Position numbers and translations under genes: made by a program. Of a stretch of DNA of 64,000 nucleotides, positions 27,672 through 35,824 are shown piece after piece. The number at the start of each line of letters is the position of its first letter. Position 1 is the first letter of the stretch. The notes under the pieces are model-generated. The model was not told where the DNA came from, searched no databases, and saw only the letters and a list, made by a program, of their open reading frames with translations. The stretch covers positions 248,001 through 312,000 of the forward strand of contig NZ_PYJQ01000010.1 of assembly GCF_003024605.1 (NCBI RefSeq), read 5' to 3'. This DNA is from Rhizobium sp. JAB6. GTDB lineage: Bacteria; Pseudomonadota; Alphaproteobacteria; Rhizobiales; Rhizobiaceae.

Positions 27672-27702
27672 CTGGCCTTGGGAGGTACCAGAAAACCAAC
27701 CC

Positions 27703-28584
27703 TTAATGCGTGTCGAGGCTTTGCTGCGGACGCCAGCGGGTGATGCGGTTTTCGATGAGTGTCATCACATATTCGGCGCCGAGGGTAACAACCATCACCA
27801 GGATGATCGCGGCATAGAGGCCGGCGGCGTCGTAGGTGCCCTTGGCGATCGAGATCAGGTAGCCGATGCCGGCCAGCGATCCGACGAACTCGCCGACGAT
27901 CGCGCCGATGATGGCGAAGGAGAAGGAGATGTGCAGGCTTGCAAAAATCCAGCTCATCGCCGACGGCAAGATCACTCTGCGGGTGACCTGCCAGTTGGAT
28001 GCGCCGAGAATTCGGGCGTTGGCGATCATGTTACGGTCGGCTTCGCGAACGCCCTGGAAGGCATTGGCAAACACCACGAAGAACACCATGATGAAGGCGA
28101 GCGCCACCTTCGACGCCAGGCCGAGACCCATGATCATCACGAAGATCGGCGCAAGAACGACGCGCGGGATCGAGTTGATCGCCTTGATGTAGATCGACAG
28201 AATATCGGAAGCGAGCTTGTTGCGGCCAAGGGCGACGCCGACGAGGACGCCGGTCACCGAGCCGATGATAAAGCCGATCAGCGCTTCTTCCATGGTGACG
28301 CCGAGATGATACCAGAGCGAGCCGCTCTCTGTTCCCTCGCGAACCCAGTCCCAAAGACGTAGCCCGATGGCGTAGGGGCTGGAATAGAAGAAGGGATCGA
28401 TCCAGTGCAGATCGGAGGTGAGCTGCCACAGGCCGAGGATGGCGGCGAGAATGCCCACCTGCCATGCGGCGACGACATATTTGCGGCGCGTCATCGCCTT
28501 TAGTGCTGCAGCTTCGATTTCCGCATCCGAAGTGCCGGCGCGGAAGATCGGGGCATTGCCTGCTTCGAGAGCTGTATTTGCCAT
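27703..28584 (-). CDS. ABC transporter permease (NitT/TauT type)
   Basis: This 293-residue inner-membrane permease has about six helices and the cytoplasmic coupling motif in EADRNMIANARILGASNWQV (EAA loop). It belongs to the SsuC/TauC/ThiX group. The ATG at 28584 follows a perfect GGAGG, which rules out the longer frame. It follows the ATPase gene by 13 bases and is the last gene of the operon, ahead of a terminator. Proteins of this group import sulfonates, nitrate or thiamine precursors. The substrate here is unknown. Confidence 0.9.
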   Translation of the reverse strand: MANTALEAGNAPIFRAGTSDAEIEAAALKAMTRRKYVVAAWQVGILAAILGLWQLTSDLHWIDPFFYSSPYAIGLRLWDWVREGTESGSLWYHLGVTMEEALIGFIIGSVTGVLVGVALGRNKLASDILSIYIKAINSIPRVVLAPIFVMIMGLGLASKVALAFIMVFFVVFANAFQGVREADRNMIANARILGASNWQVTRRVILPSAMSWIFASLHISFSFAIIGAIVGEFVGSLAGIGYLISIAKGTYDAAGLYAAIILVMVVTLGAEYVMTLIENRITRWRPQQSLDTH

Positions 28585-28597
28585 GATGAATCCTCCC

Positions 28598-29416
28598 TTA
28601 CGCCGCTTCCGCGGCACGGCGATAGCTGGTTTCGACCTCTTCGCGCAGGTCGTCCCAAATCGTCTTGCAATAATCGATGAAGTTCTGCTCGTAGCGGATC
28701 TCCGAGACGACGCGCGGGCGCGGCAGATCGATCGTGTAGACCGATTTGACCGTTGCCGGGCCAGCCGTCAGGACATAGACCTTGTCGGCGAGCGCGACGG
28801 CTTCTTCGAGATCGTGCGTGACGAAGACGACGGACGCCTGGCGTTCGGCCCAGAGCTTCAGGAGCTCTTCATGCATGACCGTGCGGGTCTGCACGTCGAG
28901 CGCCGAGAAGGGCTCGTCCATGAGCAGGATTTCCGGCTCGTTGATGAAGGTCTGCGCCAGCGAAACGCGCTTGCGCATGCCGCCCGAGAGCTGATGCGGA
29001 TAGTGATGCAGGAACTTCGAAAGACCCACGCGGGCCAGCCAATCCTTGGCCATCTTTTCGGCTTCGGCCTTCGACTTGCCGCGGAACAGCGGGCCGGACA
29101 TCACGTTTTCGATGACATTCTGCCACGGAAAGAGTGCATCCGTCTGGAAGGCGAAGCCGACGCGCCGGTCGATGCCGCTGACCGGCCCGCCCATCAAGCG
29201 GACTTCGCCGGCGCTCGGCTTGGCAAGGCCCGTGACGAGATTGAGCGTCGTCGACTTGCCGCAGCCCGTCGGCCCGACAACGGCGACGAATTCGCCGCGC
29301 TCGACGGTCATGTTGAAATCGCGCAGTGCGGTCAGCGACTTGCCGGTCGGCGACACGAAACGGCGGCTGACATTGATGAGCTCTATCGCCGGGGTACGGC
29401 GTTCATCCTGTTGCAT
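28598..29416 (-). CDS. ABC transporter ATP-binding protein (NitT/TauT type)
   Basis: This 272-residue ATPase has Walker [10 protein letters not shown], the Q-loop in [12 protein letters not shown], the signature [13 protein letters not shown], Walker [13 protein letters not shown] and the H-loop FVTHDLEEA. It energises the permease encoded 13 bases downstream. The ATG at 29416 (MQQDERR) is preferred to an upstream TTG. The gap of 121 bases to the binding-protein gene upstream has no terminator-like stem, so one transcript is likely. Confidence 0.92.
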   Translation of the reverse strand: MQQDERRTPAIELINVSRRFVSPTGKSLTALRDFNMTVERGEFVAVVGPTGCGKSTTLNLVTGLAKPSAGEVRLMGGPVSGIDRRVGFAFQTDALFPWQNVIENVMSGPLFRGKSKAEAEKMAKDWLARVGLSKFLHHYPHQLSGGMRKRVSLAQTFINEPEILLMDEPFSALDVQTRTVMHEELLKLWAERQASVVFVTHDLEEAVALADKVYVLTAGPATVKSVYTIDLPRPRVVSEIRYEQNFIDYCKTIWDDLREEVETSYRRAAEAA

Positions 29417-29537
29417 GGTGCTGATCCTGACGCGTGCCTTCAGGGCGTGCACGCAAAGCCCGGTGAACTGCAAAGTCTGTTGAACTGCCGCTTCCGAAAC
29501 CTGTCTGAAAACTGGCCGGAAGCGGCGTTCTGACTGC

Positions 29538-30551
29538 TTACTTGACGTTCTTCACGAATTCCGTCGTGTAGGTCTTCGACAGGTCGATCGTCTTGCCCTT
29601 GACGTTCTTGGAGAACTGCGAGAGCACGGCGAGAACCGTCTTCGGACCATCTTCCGGCATCACGCCATCGGGCGTGAACATTTCCTTGCCGGCATCGAGC
29701 GCCTTGATGTAGCCGTCCTTGTCGCCGACGTAGAAATCTTTCGGCATCTTGTCGGCGATCTCAGCGCCCGAATGCGTGTTGATGAAACGCAGCGTCTTGA
29801 CGAAAGCGTTCGCGAGCTTCTGCACTTCTTCCTTATGCGCATCGACCCATGCGGCATCCATATAGAGCGAGGCCGCCGGATAGGTACCGCCGAGCGCCTC
29901 TTCGGTGCCCTTCAGCGTCCGCAGATCAACGAGGATTTTGGCCTCGCCGGTCTTCAGCAGGCGCGAGATTGTCGGCTCGGTGGTCATGCCCACCTGGATT
30001 GCGTCCTGCTGCATGGCGGCGATGAAGGTCTGGCCGGCGCCGACCGGTACAGGCGTGATGTCAGCCGGAGAGAGGCCTGCCTTCGATGCCATGTAAAGGG
30101 TCAGGAAATTAGTGGAGGAGCCGAGGCCGGTGACGCCGGCGCGCTTGCCCTTCAGGTCGGCAAAGGACTTGATATCGGGATATTTGGCCGAAACCAGCTC
30201 CACTTCACCCGGTGCCTGGCTGAACTGCACGACCGACTTGATGAACTTGCCCTTGGCCTGCAGGTCCACGCAGTGGTCGTAGAAGCCAACGACACCCTGA
30301 ACGGCGCCGGCAAGCAGCTGGTTTTCGGCGTCGACGCCGGCCGATTCGTTGAGAAGCTCGACGTCGAGACCTTCATCCTTGAAGTAGCCGAGGGATTCGG
30401 CGAGCTTGGCCGGCAGATAGATCTGCTTTTCGTAGCCGCCCACCATGATGGAAATCTTGTCAGCCGCATTGGCCGCGGTCGCTGCAAGGGAAGCGGCTGA
30501 TATGACGAGAGAAAGGGCTACGGTGTGAAAAAGGGTGCGCGATGAACGCAT
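29538..30551 (-). CDS. ABC transporter substrate-binding protein, copy 1
   Basis: This 337-residue periplasmic binding protein of the NMT1/THI5/TauA type has a signal peptide ending near ANAADKIS. Its binding-domain motifs are VGGYEKQIYLPAKLAESLGY, LAGAVQGVVGFYDH and GLGSSTNFLT. It is nearly the same length and sequence as the protein encoded directly upstream at 30798-31811, so the pair arose by tandem duplication. The ATG at 30551 has a GGAGGAG site. Its upstream region repeats that of the second copy, including the 11-base-period CTTTCAG boxes, so it may have its own promoter. The ligand is not known. Confidence 0.88.
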   Translation of the reverse strand: MRSSRTLFHTVALSLVISAASLAATAANAADKISIMVGGYEKQIYLPAKLAESLGYFKDEGLDVELLNESAGVDAENQLLAGAVQGVVGFYDHCVDLQAKGKFIKSVVQFSQAPGEVELVSAKYPDIKSFADLKGKRAGVTGLGSSTNFLTLYMASKAGLSPADITPVPVGAGQTFIAAMQQDAIQVGMTTEPTISRLLKTGEAKILVDLRTLKGTEEALGGTYPAASLYMDAAWVDAHKEEVQKLANAFVKTLRFINTHSGAEIADKMPKDFYVGDKDGYIKALDAGKEMFTPDGVMPEDGPKTVLAVLSQFSKNVKGKTIDLSKTYTTEFVKNVK

Positions 30552-30625
30552 CAATGTCTCCTCCTGTTCGAATCGTTGCGCCATGCGACGCTGCAGAAAA
30601 GATGCTTCCTCCACGAAGCTTAGCC

Positions 30626-30667
30626 AAACTAACCCAGGCTACCTTTCAGCTAGCTTTCAGCTTTCAC
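30626..30667 (-). promoter_or_regulatory. Promoter of binding-protein copy 1 with OmpR-type direct repeats
   Basis: On the plus strand CTTTCAG occurs at 30643 and 30654, exactly 11 bases apart, with a third form CTTTCAC at 30661. On the transcribed strand these read CTGAAAG and are followed after 11 bases by TAGTTT (30631-30626) as a possible -10 box. Direct repeats of this period next to a -10 are typical of PhoB/OmpR-family activators. Confidence 0.6.
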
Positions 30668-30702
30668 CCTCCAATGCGGCATTGCAATTTTATTAACGTG
30701 AA

Positions 30703-30732
30703 CGCCGGCGGCACAAATATGTGCCGCCGGCG
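30703..30732 (-). terminator. Strong hairpin between the two binding-protein genes
   Basis: CGCCGGCGGCACA and TGTGCCGCCGGCG form a perfect 13-base-pair stem around AATA. It lies after the stop of copy 2. No long T run follows on the minus strand, so it may act as a partial terminator or as a transcript-stabilising stem that lowers read-through. Confidence 0.6.
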
Positions 30733-30797
30733 CTCGTCCTTCACTTCGCGATCTGACGGAAATCCAGCCCCGGTCAGGACCGGAACGATGCTCCGAA

Positions 30798-31811
30798 CTA
30801 TTTGGCGTTCTTGACGAATTCCGTCGTATAGGTCCTCTTCAGGTCGATCGTCTTGCCCTGAACGTTCTTGGAAAATTCGGAAAGCACGGCAAGAACGGTT
30901 TTCGGGCCGTCTTCCGGCATCACGCCATCCGGCGTGAACATAGCCTTGCCGTTTTCGAGCGCCTTCACATAGCCTTCCTTGTCGCCGACATAGAAATCCT
31001 TCGGCATCTTGTCGGCGATCTCGGCGGCCGAATGGGTGTTGATGAAATGCAGCGTCTTGACGAAAGCATTCGCAAGCTTCTGCACCTCCTCCTTGTGATC
31101 CTTGACCCACGACTCCTGCATGTAAAGAGATGCGGCAGGATAGGTTCCGCCCAGGGCGGCTCTCGTTCCATCCATCGTGCGCATGTCGATGAGGACCTTG
31201 GCTTCCCCGGTCTTCAGGAGACGCGAGACCGTCGGCTCGGTCGTCATGCCGGCCTGGATGGCATCCTGCTGCATGGCGGCGATGAAGGTCTGGCCGGCAC
31301 CGACCGGAACGGAGGTGAATTCGCCCAGCTTCAGGCCGGCCTTGACCGCCAGATACTGGGTCAGGAAATTGGTCGAGGAACCGAGGCCGGTGACGCCGAG
31401 GCTCTTGCCCTTGAAATCGGCGGGGGATTTGATCTCCGGATGCTTGGCCGAGACCAGTTCGACTTCGCCTGGCGCTTGGCTGAACTGCACGATGGATTCG
31501 ACGAACTTGCCCTTGCCCTGAAGGTCGATGCAATGATCGTAGAAGCCGACGACGCCCTGCACAGCACCTGCCAGCATTTCATTTTCCGCATCGACGCCCG
31601 CAGGCTCGTTCAGAAGCTCGACATTCAGACCTTCATCCTTGAAGTAGCCGAGGCCTTCGGCAAGCTTGGCCGGCAGATAGATCTGCTTCTCGTAACCGCC
31701 CACCATGATCGAGATCTTATCGGCGGCATGTGCCGCAGGGGCTGCAAAGGAAGCAGCTGATAGGACGAGGGATAGGGCTACGGTATTAAAAAGAGTGCGC
31801 GACGAACGCAT
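30798..31811 (-). CDS. ABC transporter substrate-binding protein, copy 2
   Basis: This 337-residue periplasmic protein is closely similar over its whole length to the product of the next gene, including the signal peptide MRSSRTLF and the C-terminal YTTEFVKN. Differences are scattered and mostly mild. It is the first gene of the transporter operon. Start ATG at 31811 follows a GGAGG-like site. The two copies may bind related ligands or raise the amount of binding protein. Neither copy shows frameshifts or loss of key regions. Confidence 0.88.
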   Translation of the reverse strand: MRSSRTLFNTVALSLVLSAASFAAPAAHAADKISIMVGGYEKQIYLPAKLAEGLGYFKDEGLNVELLNEPAGVDAENEMLAGAVQGVVGFYDHCIDLQGKGKFVESIVQFSQAPGEVELVSAKHPEIKSPADFKGKSLGVTGLGSSTNFLTQYLAVKAGLKLGEFTSVPVGAGQTFIAAMQQDAIQAGMTTEPTVSRLLKTGEAKVLIDMRTMDGTRAALGGTYPAASLYMQESWVKDHKEEVQKLANAFVKTLHFINTHSAAEIADKMPKDFYVGDKEGYVKALENGKAMFTPDGVMPEDGPKTVLAVLSEFSKNVQGKTIDLKRTYTTEFVKNAK

Positions 31812-31884
31812 TAAGGTCTCCTCCGATTTGAATGCTCACGCCATATGACGCTGCGCAAAACTGCTTCCTCCACGAAGCCCGGCG

Positions 31885-31919
31885 AGTTTAGGACGTGCAA
31901 CCTTTCAGTCGGCTTTCAG
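31885..31919 (-). promoter_or_regulatory. Promoter of binding-protein copy 2 with OmpR-type direct repeats
   Basis: CTTTCAG occurs at 31902 and 31913, again 11 bases apart. On the transcribed strand they are followed after 11 bases by TAAACT (31890-31885), a good -10 box. The layout equals that of copy 1, while the bases between the boxes differ, so the boxes look selected for. Confidence 0.65.
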
Positions 31920-32082
31920 TGCACGATCCCAAACAACGACATTGCAAGTTTATTTCCTCGGTTTGGCGGCGCAAATCTGGCCGCCCTCATCACCGCCTTG
32001 CAACGAGAAGCGTTGCCCGATCTTGGCAATTCCCGCGCTGCGACTATTTGAGACGAAGTGCTTTCGTTGGGAGGGATCATCG

Positions 32083-32391
32083 ATGAGGATCATTGCCGCT
32101 GCCCTTGTGCTGATGACGATCACGATAGCCGCGCCGGCATCGGCGATTTCCCGTTACGAGTCGCTCGGCAAGACATGCGCATCGGTGCAGCAACTTATCG
32201 CAGCCGAACGGGCGGTGATACTGCGCTATCCATCGTCGCGCGGCGGCCCCATTCTCTACGATCGCTATGTGGCCGGCCGCGGGCAATGCGACATCTCCGA
32301 CTATGCCAGCCGCACTTATGTTCCCACCAGGGATAACCCGCTCTGTCCCGTCTACAATTGCAAGCCATCCTCCATTTTCAATCCGCATTGA
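32083..32391 (+). CDS. Small secreted four-cysteine protein, unknown function
   Basis: This 102-residue protein has a signal peptide of about 21 residues (MRIIAAAL to APASA). The mature part of about 80 residues has four cysteines, in KTCASV, GQCDIS and PLCPVYNCK, enough for two disulfides. I do not recognise a named family. The segment CASVQQLIAAERAVILRYPS near the mature N-terminus looks like a conserved core. The ATG at 32083 follows GGGAGGG. It is on its own between the transporter operon and an XRE regulator. It is probably periplasmic. Confidence 0.75.
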   Translation: MRIIAAALVLMTITIAAPASAISRYESLGKTCASVQQLIAAERAVILRYPSSRGGPILYDRYVAGRGQCDISDYASRTYVPTRDNPLCPVYNCKPSSIFNPH

Positions 32392-32511
32392 CGCGAATCA
32401 CCTTTTCTGCGGTTTATGCGGACGACGGATTATAAACTTTACAGAAAAAGACTTTTAGTTGAGTTACACCCATATTTAACGCACATTTTGCGGGCAGATG
32501 GAGAACGCGTT

Positions 32512-32549
32512 CCTTCCCGGGAAGGGTACGAGTATGGTGTTTCCACCAT
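32512..32549 (+). promoter_or_regulatory. Two palindromes upstream of the XRE regulator
   Basis: CCTTCCCGGGAAGG (32512-32525) is a perfect 14-base palindrome. ATGGTG and CACCAT form a second inverted repeat around TTTC (32534-32549). Both lie within 65 bases of the GTG start at 32576 and may be operators for autoregulation. This is inferred from position only. Confidence 0.45.
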
Positions 32550-32575
32550 CCCCTATATGATAAGGAGATTGCGCA

Positions 32576-33034
32576 GTGAGTGCAAAAGTACCGAACCCAA
32601 TCGATGCCTATGTTGGCTCTCGCGTGCGCACGCGCCGTCTCATGCTTGGCATGAGCCAGGAGCGGCTTGCCGAACAGATCGGTGTGACGTTCCAGCAGGT
32701 ACAGAAATACGAAAAGGGCACCAATCGCATCGGCGCCAGCCGGCTGCAGGCCATTGCCGGCGTGCTGGCCGTACCGGTTGCCTTCTTCTTCCAGCAGGAC
32801 AATTCGCAGCCGCTGAACACGGATGGCCTCGGCGCGATCAACGGTCTTGAGGATCTGTCGGATTTCCTGACGTCCAAGGAAGGACTGAGCCTCAACAAGG
32901 CGTTCATGAAGATCAACGATCCCAGCATCCGCCAGTCGGTGCTGACGCTGATCAAGTCATTGGCAAATGCTTCCGACATTCTGCCCAATCATATTCCGCA
33001 TGCAGCGGACGCGTCGGTCGGCCTGCGCAACTAA
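32576..33034 (+). CDS. XRE-family transcriptional regulator, PraR-like
   Basis: This 152-residue regulator has a Cro/CI-type helix-turn-helix (about 12-66). The recognition part TFQQVQKYEKGTNRIGASRL is typical of the PraR/SinR-like group of alphaproteobacteria. The rest is a helical tail (85-150) that probably mediates dimerisation. PraR in Rhizobium leguminosarum controls quorum sensing and attachment. This protein resembles that group but may be a paralogue. The GTG start has an AAGGAG site at proper distance. No partner gene is adjacent. Confidence 0.85.
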   Translation: MSAKVPNPIDAYVGSRVRTRRLMLGMSQERLAEQIGVTFQQVQKYEKGTNRIGASRLQAIAGVLAVPVAFFFQQDNSQPLNTDGLGAINGLEDLSDFLTSKEGLSLNKAFMKINDPSIRQSVLTLIKSLANASDILPNHIPHAADASVGLRN

Positions 33035-33287
33035 AACTGCGCCTCCAACAGGAACGACAATTCGGCCGGTCTGGCGACGGTCCGAGGCAGGCCGAAAGGC
33101 CGGCGCAGGATTATTGCCAATAACCGAAGCGCAAGGCTGGCCTGGCCAGTCAAGCGATCGCCGCCGAGATTGCATCGTGTCACGCTGCATGTCACGCGCC
33201 AAGCTGCAAAACATTCGTTACGGTTTGCTCATGTTCCCGGCAAGACACGATTCGTCTATCGGGAACGGGGGCAATAGAGGGCATGAA

Positions 33288-33527
33288 ATGACAGCAGCAC
33301 TTCCGATCGACACAGCGTACCAGGATCCCGACTCACTGAAGGAACTGGCATCAATCGCTCGGCTCATCACCTATGCACGGCAAAGCGCCAAAAACCTGAA
33401 CGCTGAATTCCCGGTCTGGTGCCTGGATTTGGCACTCGGGGCCGTGCTGCAGGAAATGTATGAAAATGGCTTGCCCAATCCCTTGTTCGAAGAGGGAACG
33501 GGCACAGGAAACGTGGTGGCACACTGA
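33288..33527 (+). CDS. Small hypothetical protein
   Basis: This 79-residue soluble protein is not recognised. The sequence is alpha-helical in the middle (LKELASIARLITYARQSAKN) and has WCLDLALGAVLQEMYENG near the end. It has no signal peptide and no membrane segment. The ATG at 33288 has a GAGGG ahead of it. Codon use looks normal for this genome, and the frame is the only one of good quality in this gap, so the gene is probably real. It could be translated with neither neighbour, as gaps of about 200-250 bases surround it. Confidence 0.6.
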   Translation: MTAALPIDTAYQDPDSLKELASIARLITYARQSAKNLNAEFPVWCLDLALGAVLQEMYENGLPNPLFEEGTGTGNVVAH

Positions 33528-33731
33528 ATTTAAGTAGTTCCGGCGCTTGCCGCCGGATACGGAACGATGCCGGTATGGCTTCCCAGGCCATATCGGCATT
33601 TTTCTTACGAGGGACCGTCGGGAGGACGAGGTTCACGTATGCCACGCGCAGGCTGTAGCGGCTTTGCGGCAACGACAGGCATAATCTTAAAGACCCAATG
33701 CAAGAAGCGATCCGAAAGGTCGCGGCGTGCT

Positions 33732-34445
33732 TTAGCCGCTATCCTGGCGCGGCCGAACGCCTGCGGTAAAGATCGCGATGCAATGACGCAGATGGCGCAA
33801 CCGCGTTTCGCGGTCCGTCCAATCCTTCGGACGGCCCGGCCTCGAGATCATCGCATCGAAGATCATGCTCATCAGCATGCGCGCGCCGCTTTCCGCATCG
33901 GCAATCTCGATCACGCCGCGCCGCTGTTGCTCGAGAAGCCAATCCGCCAGCATCTGCTGCGATTGCTTGCCGCCGTAGGTATGCAGCAACATCGCGATCT
34001 CCGGCGATTGCTGCGATTCACTGATGACGAGATGAATAAATGCGTCCCGCTCACGCTCCCGATCTTCATCAATATCGATCATGAATATCTGCTCGAGCGT
34101 CTTGTCGAACGGCAAGGTCTCATCTTCAGGCCGCGGCAGGGCCAGCATGGATGCACGATGCTGGGCGATGATGGCCACAAACAGATCGGTTTTGCTCGGA
34201 AACAGTCTGTAGAGGGTCTGCTTCGAAATCCGGCATCGGTTGGCAACCAAATCCATGGTTGTGCCGGCATATCCGAGTTCGTAAAAGATCGCGCGCGCCT
34301 CCCGGACGATCTCCGCGCGGCGCTCCTCGTCGGTCACGGTTTTCGGCCGGCCGCGCGGACGGCGTTTGGCGACCTGATCGGCCTTGGCTGTTCGTTCCTT
34401 TGTCAGCACACCGTATTGATCCCAACAACCGAATAGGATTGACAT
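33732..34445 (-). CDS. TetR-family regulator of the adjacent RND pump
   Basis: This 237-residue TetR repressor has a basic N-terminal tail (RRPRGRPKTVTDEERR), a helix-turn-helix with CRISKQTLYRLFPSKTDL at about 68-85, and a C-terminal ligand domain of the AcrR/BepR kind. It is divergent from the efflux genes with only 65 bases between, so it very likely represses them and itself. The ATG at 34445 lacks a clear ribosome site. A GTG at 34409 is a possible alternative start. Confidence 0.88.
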   Translation of the reverse strand: MSILFGCWDQYGVLTKERTAKADQVAKRRPRGRPKTVTDEERRAEIVREARAIFYELGYAGTTMDLVANRCRISKQTLYRLFPSKTDLFVAIIAQHRASMLALPRPEDETLPFDKTLEQIFMIDIDEDRERERDAFIHLVISESQQSPEIAMLLHTYGGKQSQQMLADWLLEQQRRGVIEIADAESGARMLMSMIFDAMISRPGRPKDWTDRETRLRHLRHCIAIFTAGVRPRQDSG

Positions 34446-34452
34446 TTGACGC

Positions 34453-34483
34453 GGTACAAATATTTTCAGTACGACTTGGTACT
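34453..34483. promoter_or_regulatory. Candidate TetR operator between regulator and RND pump
   Basis: AGTAC (34468) and GTACT (34479) form an inverted repeat with a 6-base spacer. A further GGTAC lies at 34453. The site fills the middle of the 65-base divergent gap, where a TetR-type repressor would block both promoters. Binding is inferred. Confidence 0.5.
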
Positions 34484-34510
34484 ATAAATAAGGCAACAGG
34501 AAATAGCAAC

Positions 34511-35815
34511 GTGCGAAAGCCCGCTCCTCCCACTTCTGCACTCGCATATCCGGTGACAACCAACAGCCTTTCAATCGGCCGCTCTTCGCTGACCGCCGTA
34601 GGATTGATTGCTGCGATGTTGCTGGCTGGCTGCAACCAGCAGAATTCCGCGCAAAACAATGCCCCCGTCGTCAAGACGGAGGTCAGCGCCATGTCACTGC
34701 ATCCGCAATCCGTCGCCATCACCGCCGAGCTGCCTGGCCGCACCAGTGCCTATCTCGTCGCCGAAGTGCGCCCGCAGGTCGGCGGCATCATTCGCAGCCG
34801 CAATTTCAAGGAAGGCAGCGAAGTCAAGGAAGGCGACGTGCTCTACGAGATCGATCCGTCCTCCTACCAGGCATCCTATGACAGCGCCGCCGCGGCCTTG
34901 CAAAAGGCGCAGGGCGCCCTGCCAAGCGCCCAGTCGAAAGTCGATCGCTACAAGAGCCTTACCCAGCAGGACGCAGTCAGCAAGCAGAACCTCGACGATG
35001 CCGTTTCCGCACTGGCGCAGGCCAATGCCGACGTGGCATCCGCAAAGGCTGCCCTGGAAACGGCGCGCATCAATCTCGACTACACCAAGATGCGAGCGCC
35101 GATCGGCGGCCGCGTCGATGCCTCCACGGTCACGGTCGGCGCCCTTGTCACCGCCGATCAGACGACGGCGCTGACCACCATCCGTCAGCTCGATCCAATC
35201 AATGTCGATGTCACGCAGTCGAGCACCAACCTGCTCGAATTCCGCCGCGCTGTCGCGGAAGGCCGGCTGAAGACCAGCGGAAACAACGTTTCCGTGCATC
35301 TGACGCTGGAAGACGGCAGCCAGTACAAGGAAACCGGTACGCTGCAGTTTGCCGAATCCTCCGTTGCGGAAACGGTCGGCACGATTACCGTGCGCGCCGT
35401 CTTCCCCAATCCGGATCGCATCCTGCTGCCGGGCATGTATGTTCGCGCCACCATTCAGGAAGGCATTGCCGAAAACAGCTTCCTGGTGCCGCAACGCGCC
35501 GTGACCCGCAACACGAAGGGCGAACCGATCGCCATGTTCGTGACAACCGAGGGAAAGGTGCAGCAGCGGGTGTTGAAGGTGGAACGCAGCATCGGCAACA
35601 GCTGGCTTGTCAACCAGGGCGTCGCCGACGGCGATCGCGTGATCGTCGAAGGCGTTCAGCGCGTCCGGGACGGCCAGGAAGTTACCGTTTCGCCGGTAAC
35701 GATCGACGATGCGACCGGCGAAGTGAAGCAGGCTGCTGCCGATGGCAAGCCGCCTGCCGAGCAGGCCGGGCTGGAAAAGACCGATATGAAAGCCGCCTCC
35801 GGCGTCCAGAAGTGA
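34511..35815 (+). CDS. RND efflux periplasmic adaptor (AcrA/BepD-like)
   Basis: This 434-residue adaptor subunit is anchored by a lipoprotein-type signal (AAMLLAGCN). Its lipoyl halves are VAEVRPQVGGIIRSRNFKEG and YTKMRAPIGGRVDASTVTVG, separated by a coiled-coil hairpin (about 115-185). A beta-barrel and membrane-proximal domain follow (VFPNPDRILLPGMYVRATI). It joins the inner-membrane pump to an outer-membrane channel. The GTG at 34511 is chosen since an AGGAAA site precedes it and the signal peptide follows. The pump gene starts nine bases after its stop. It resembles BepD of Brucella and AcrA. Confidence 0.9.
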   Translation: MRKPAPPTSALAYPVTTNSLSIGRSSLTAVGLIAAMLLAGCNQQNSAQNNAPVVKTEVSAMSLHPQSVAITAELPGRTSAYLVAEVRPQVGGIIRSRNFKEGSEVKEGDVLYEIDPSSYQASYDSAAAALQKAQGALPSAQSKVDRYKSLTQQDAVSKQNLDDAVSALAQANADVASAKAALETARINLDYTKMRAPIGGRVDASTVTVGALVTADQTTALTTIRQLDPINVDVTQSSTNLLEFRRAVAEGRLKTSGNNVSVHLTLEDGSQYKETGTLQFAESSVAETVGTITVRAVFPNPDRILLPGMYVRATIQEGIAENSFLVPQRAVTRNTKGEPIAMFVTTEGKVQQRVLKVERSIGNSWLVNQGVADGDRVIVEGVQRVRDGQEVTVSPVTIDDATGEVKQAAADGKPPAEQAGLEKTDMKAASGVQK

Positions 35816-35824
35816 GGTTAGACG

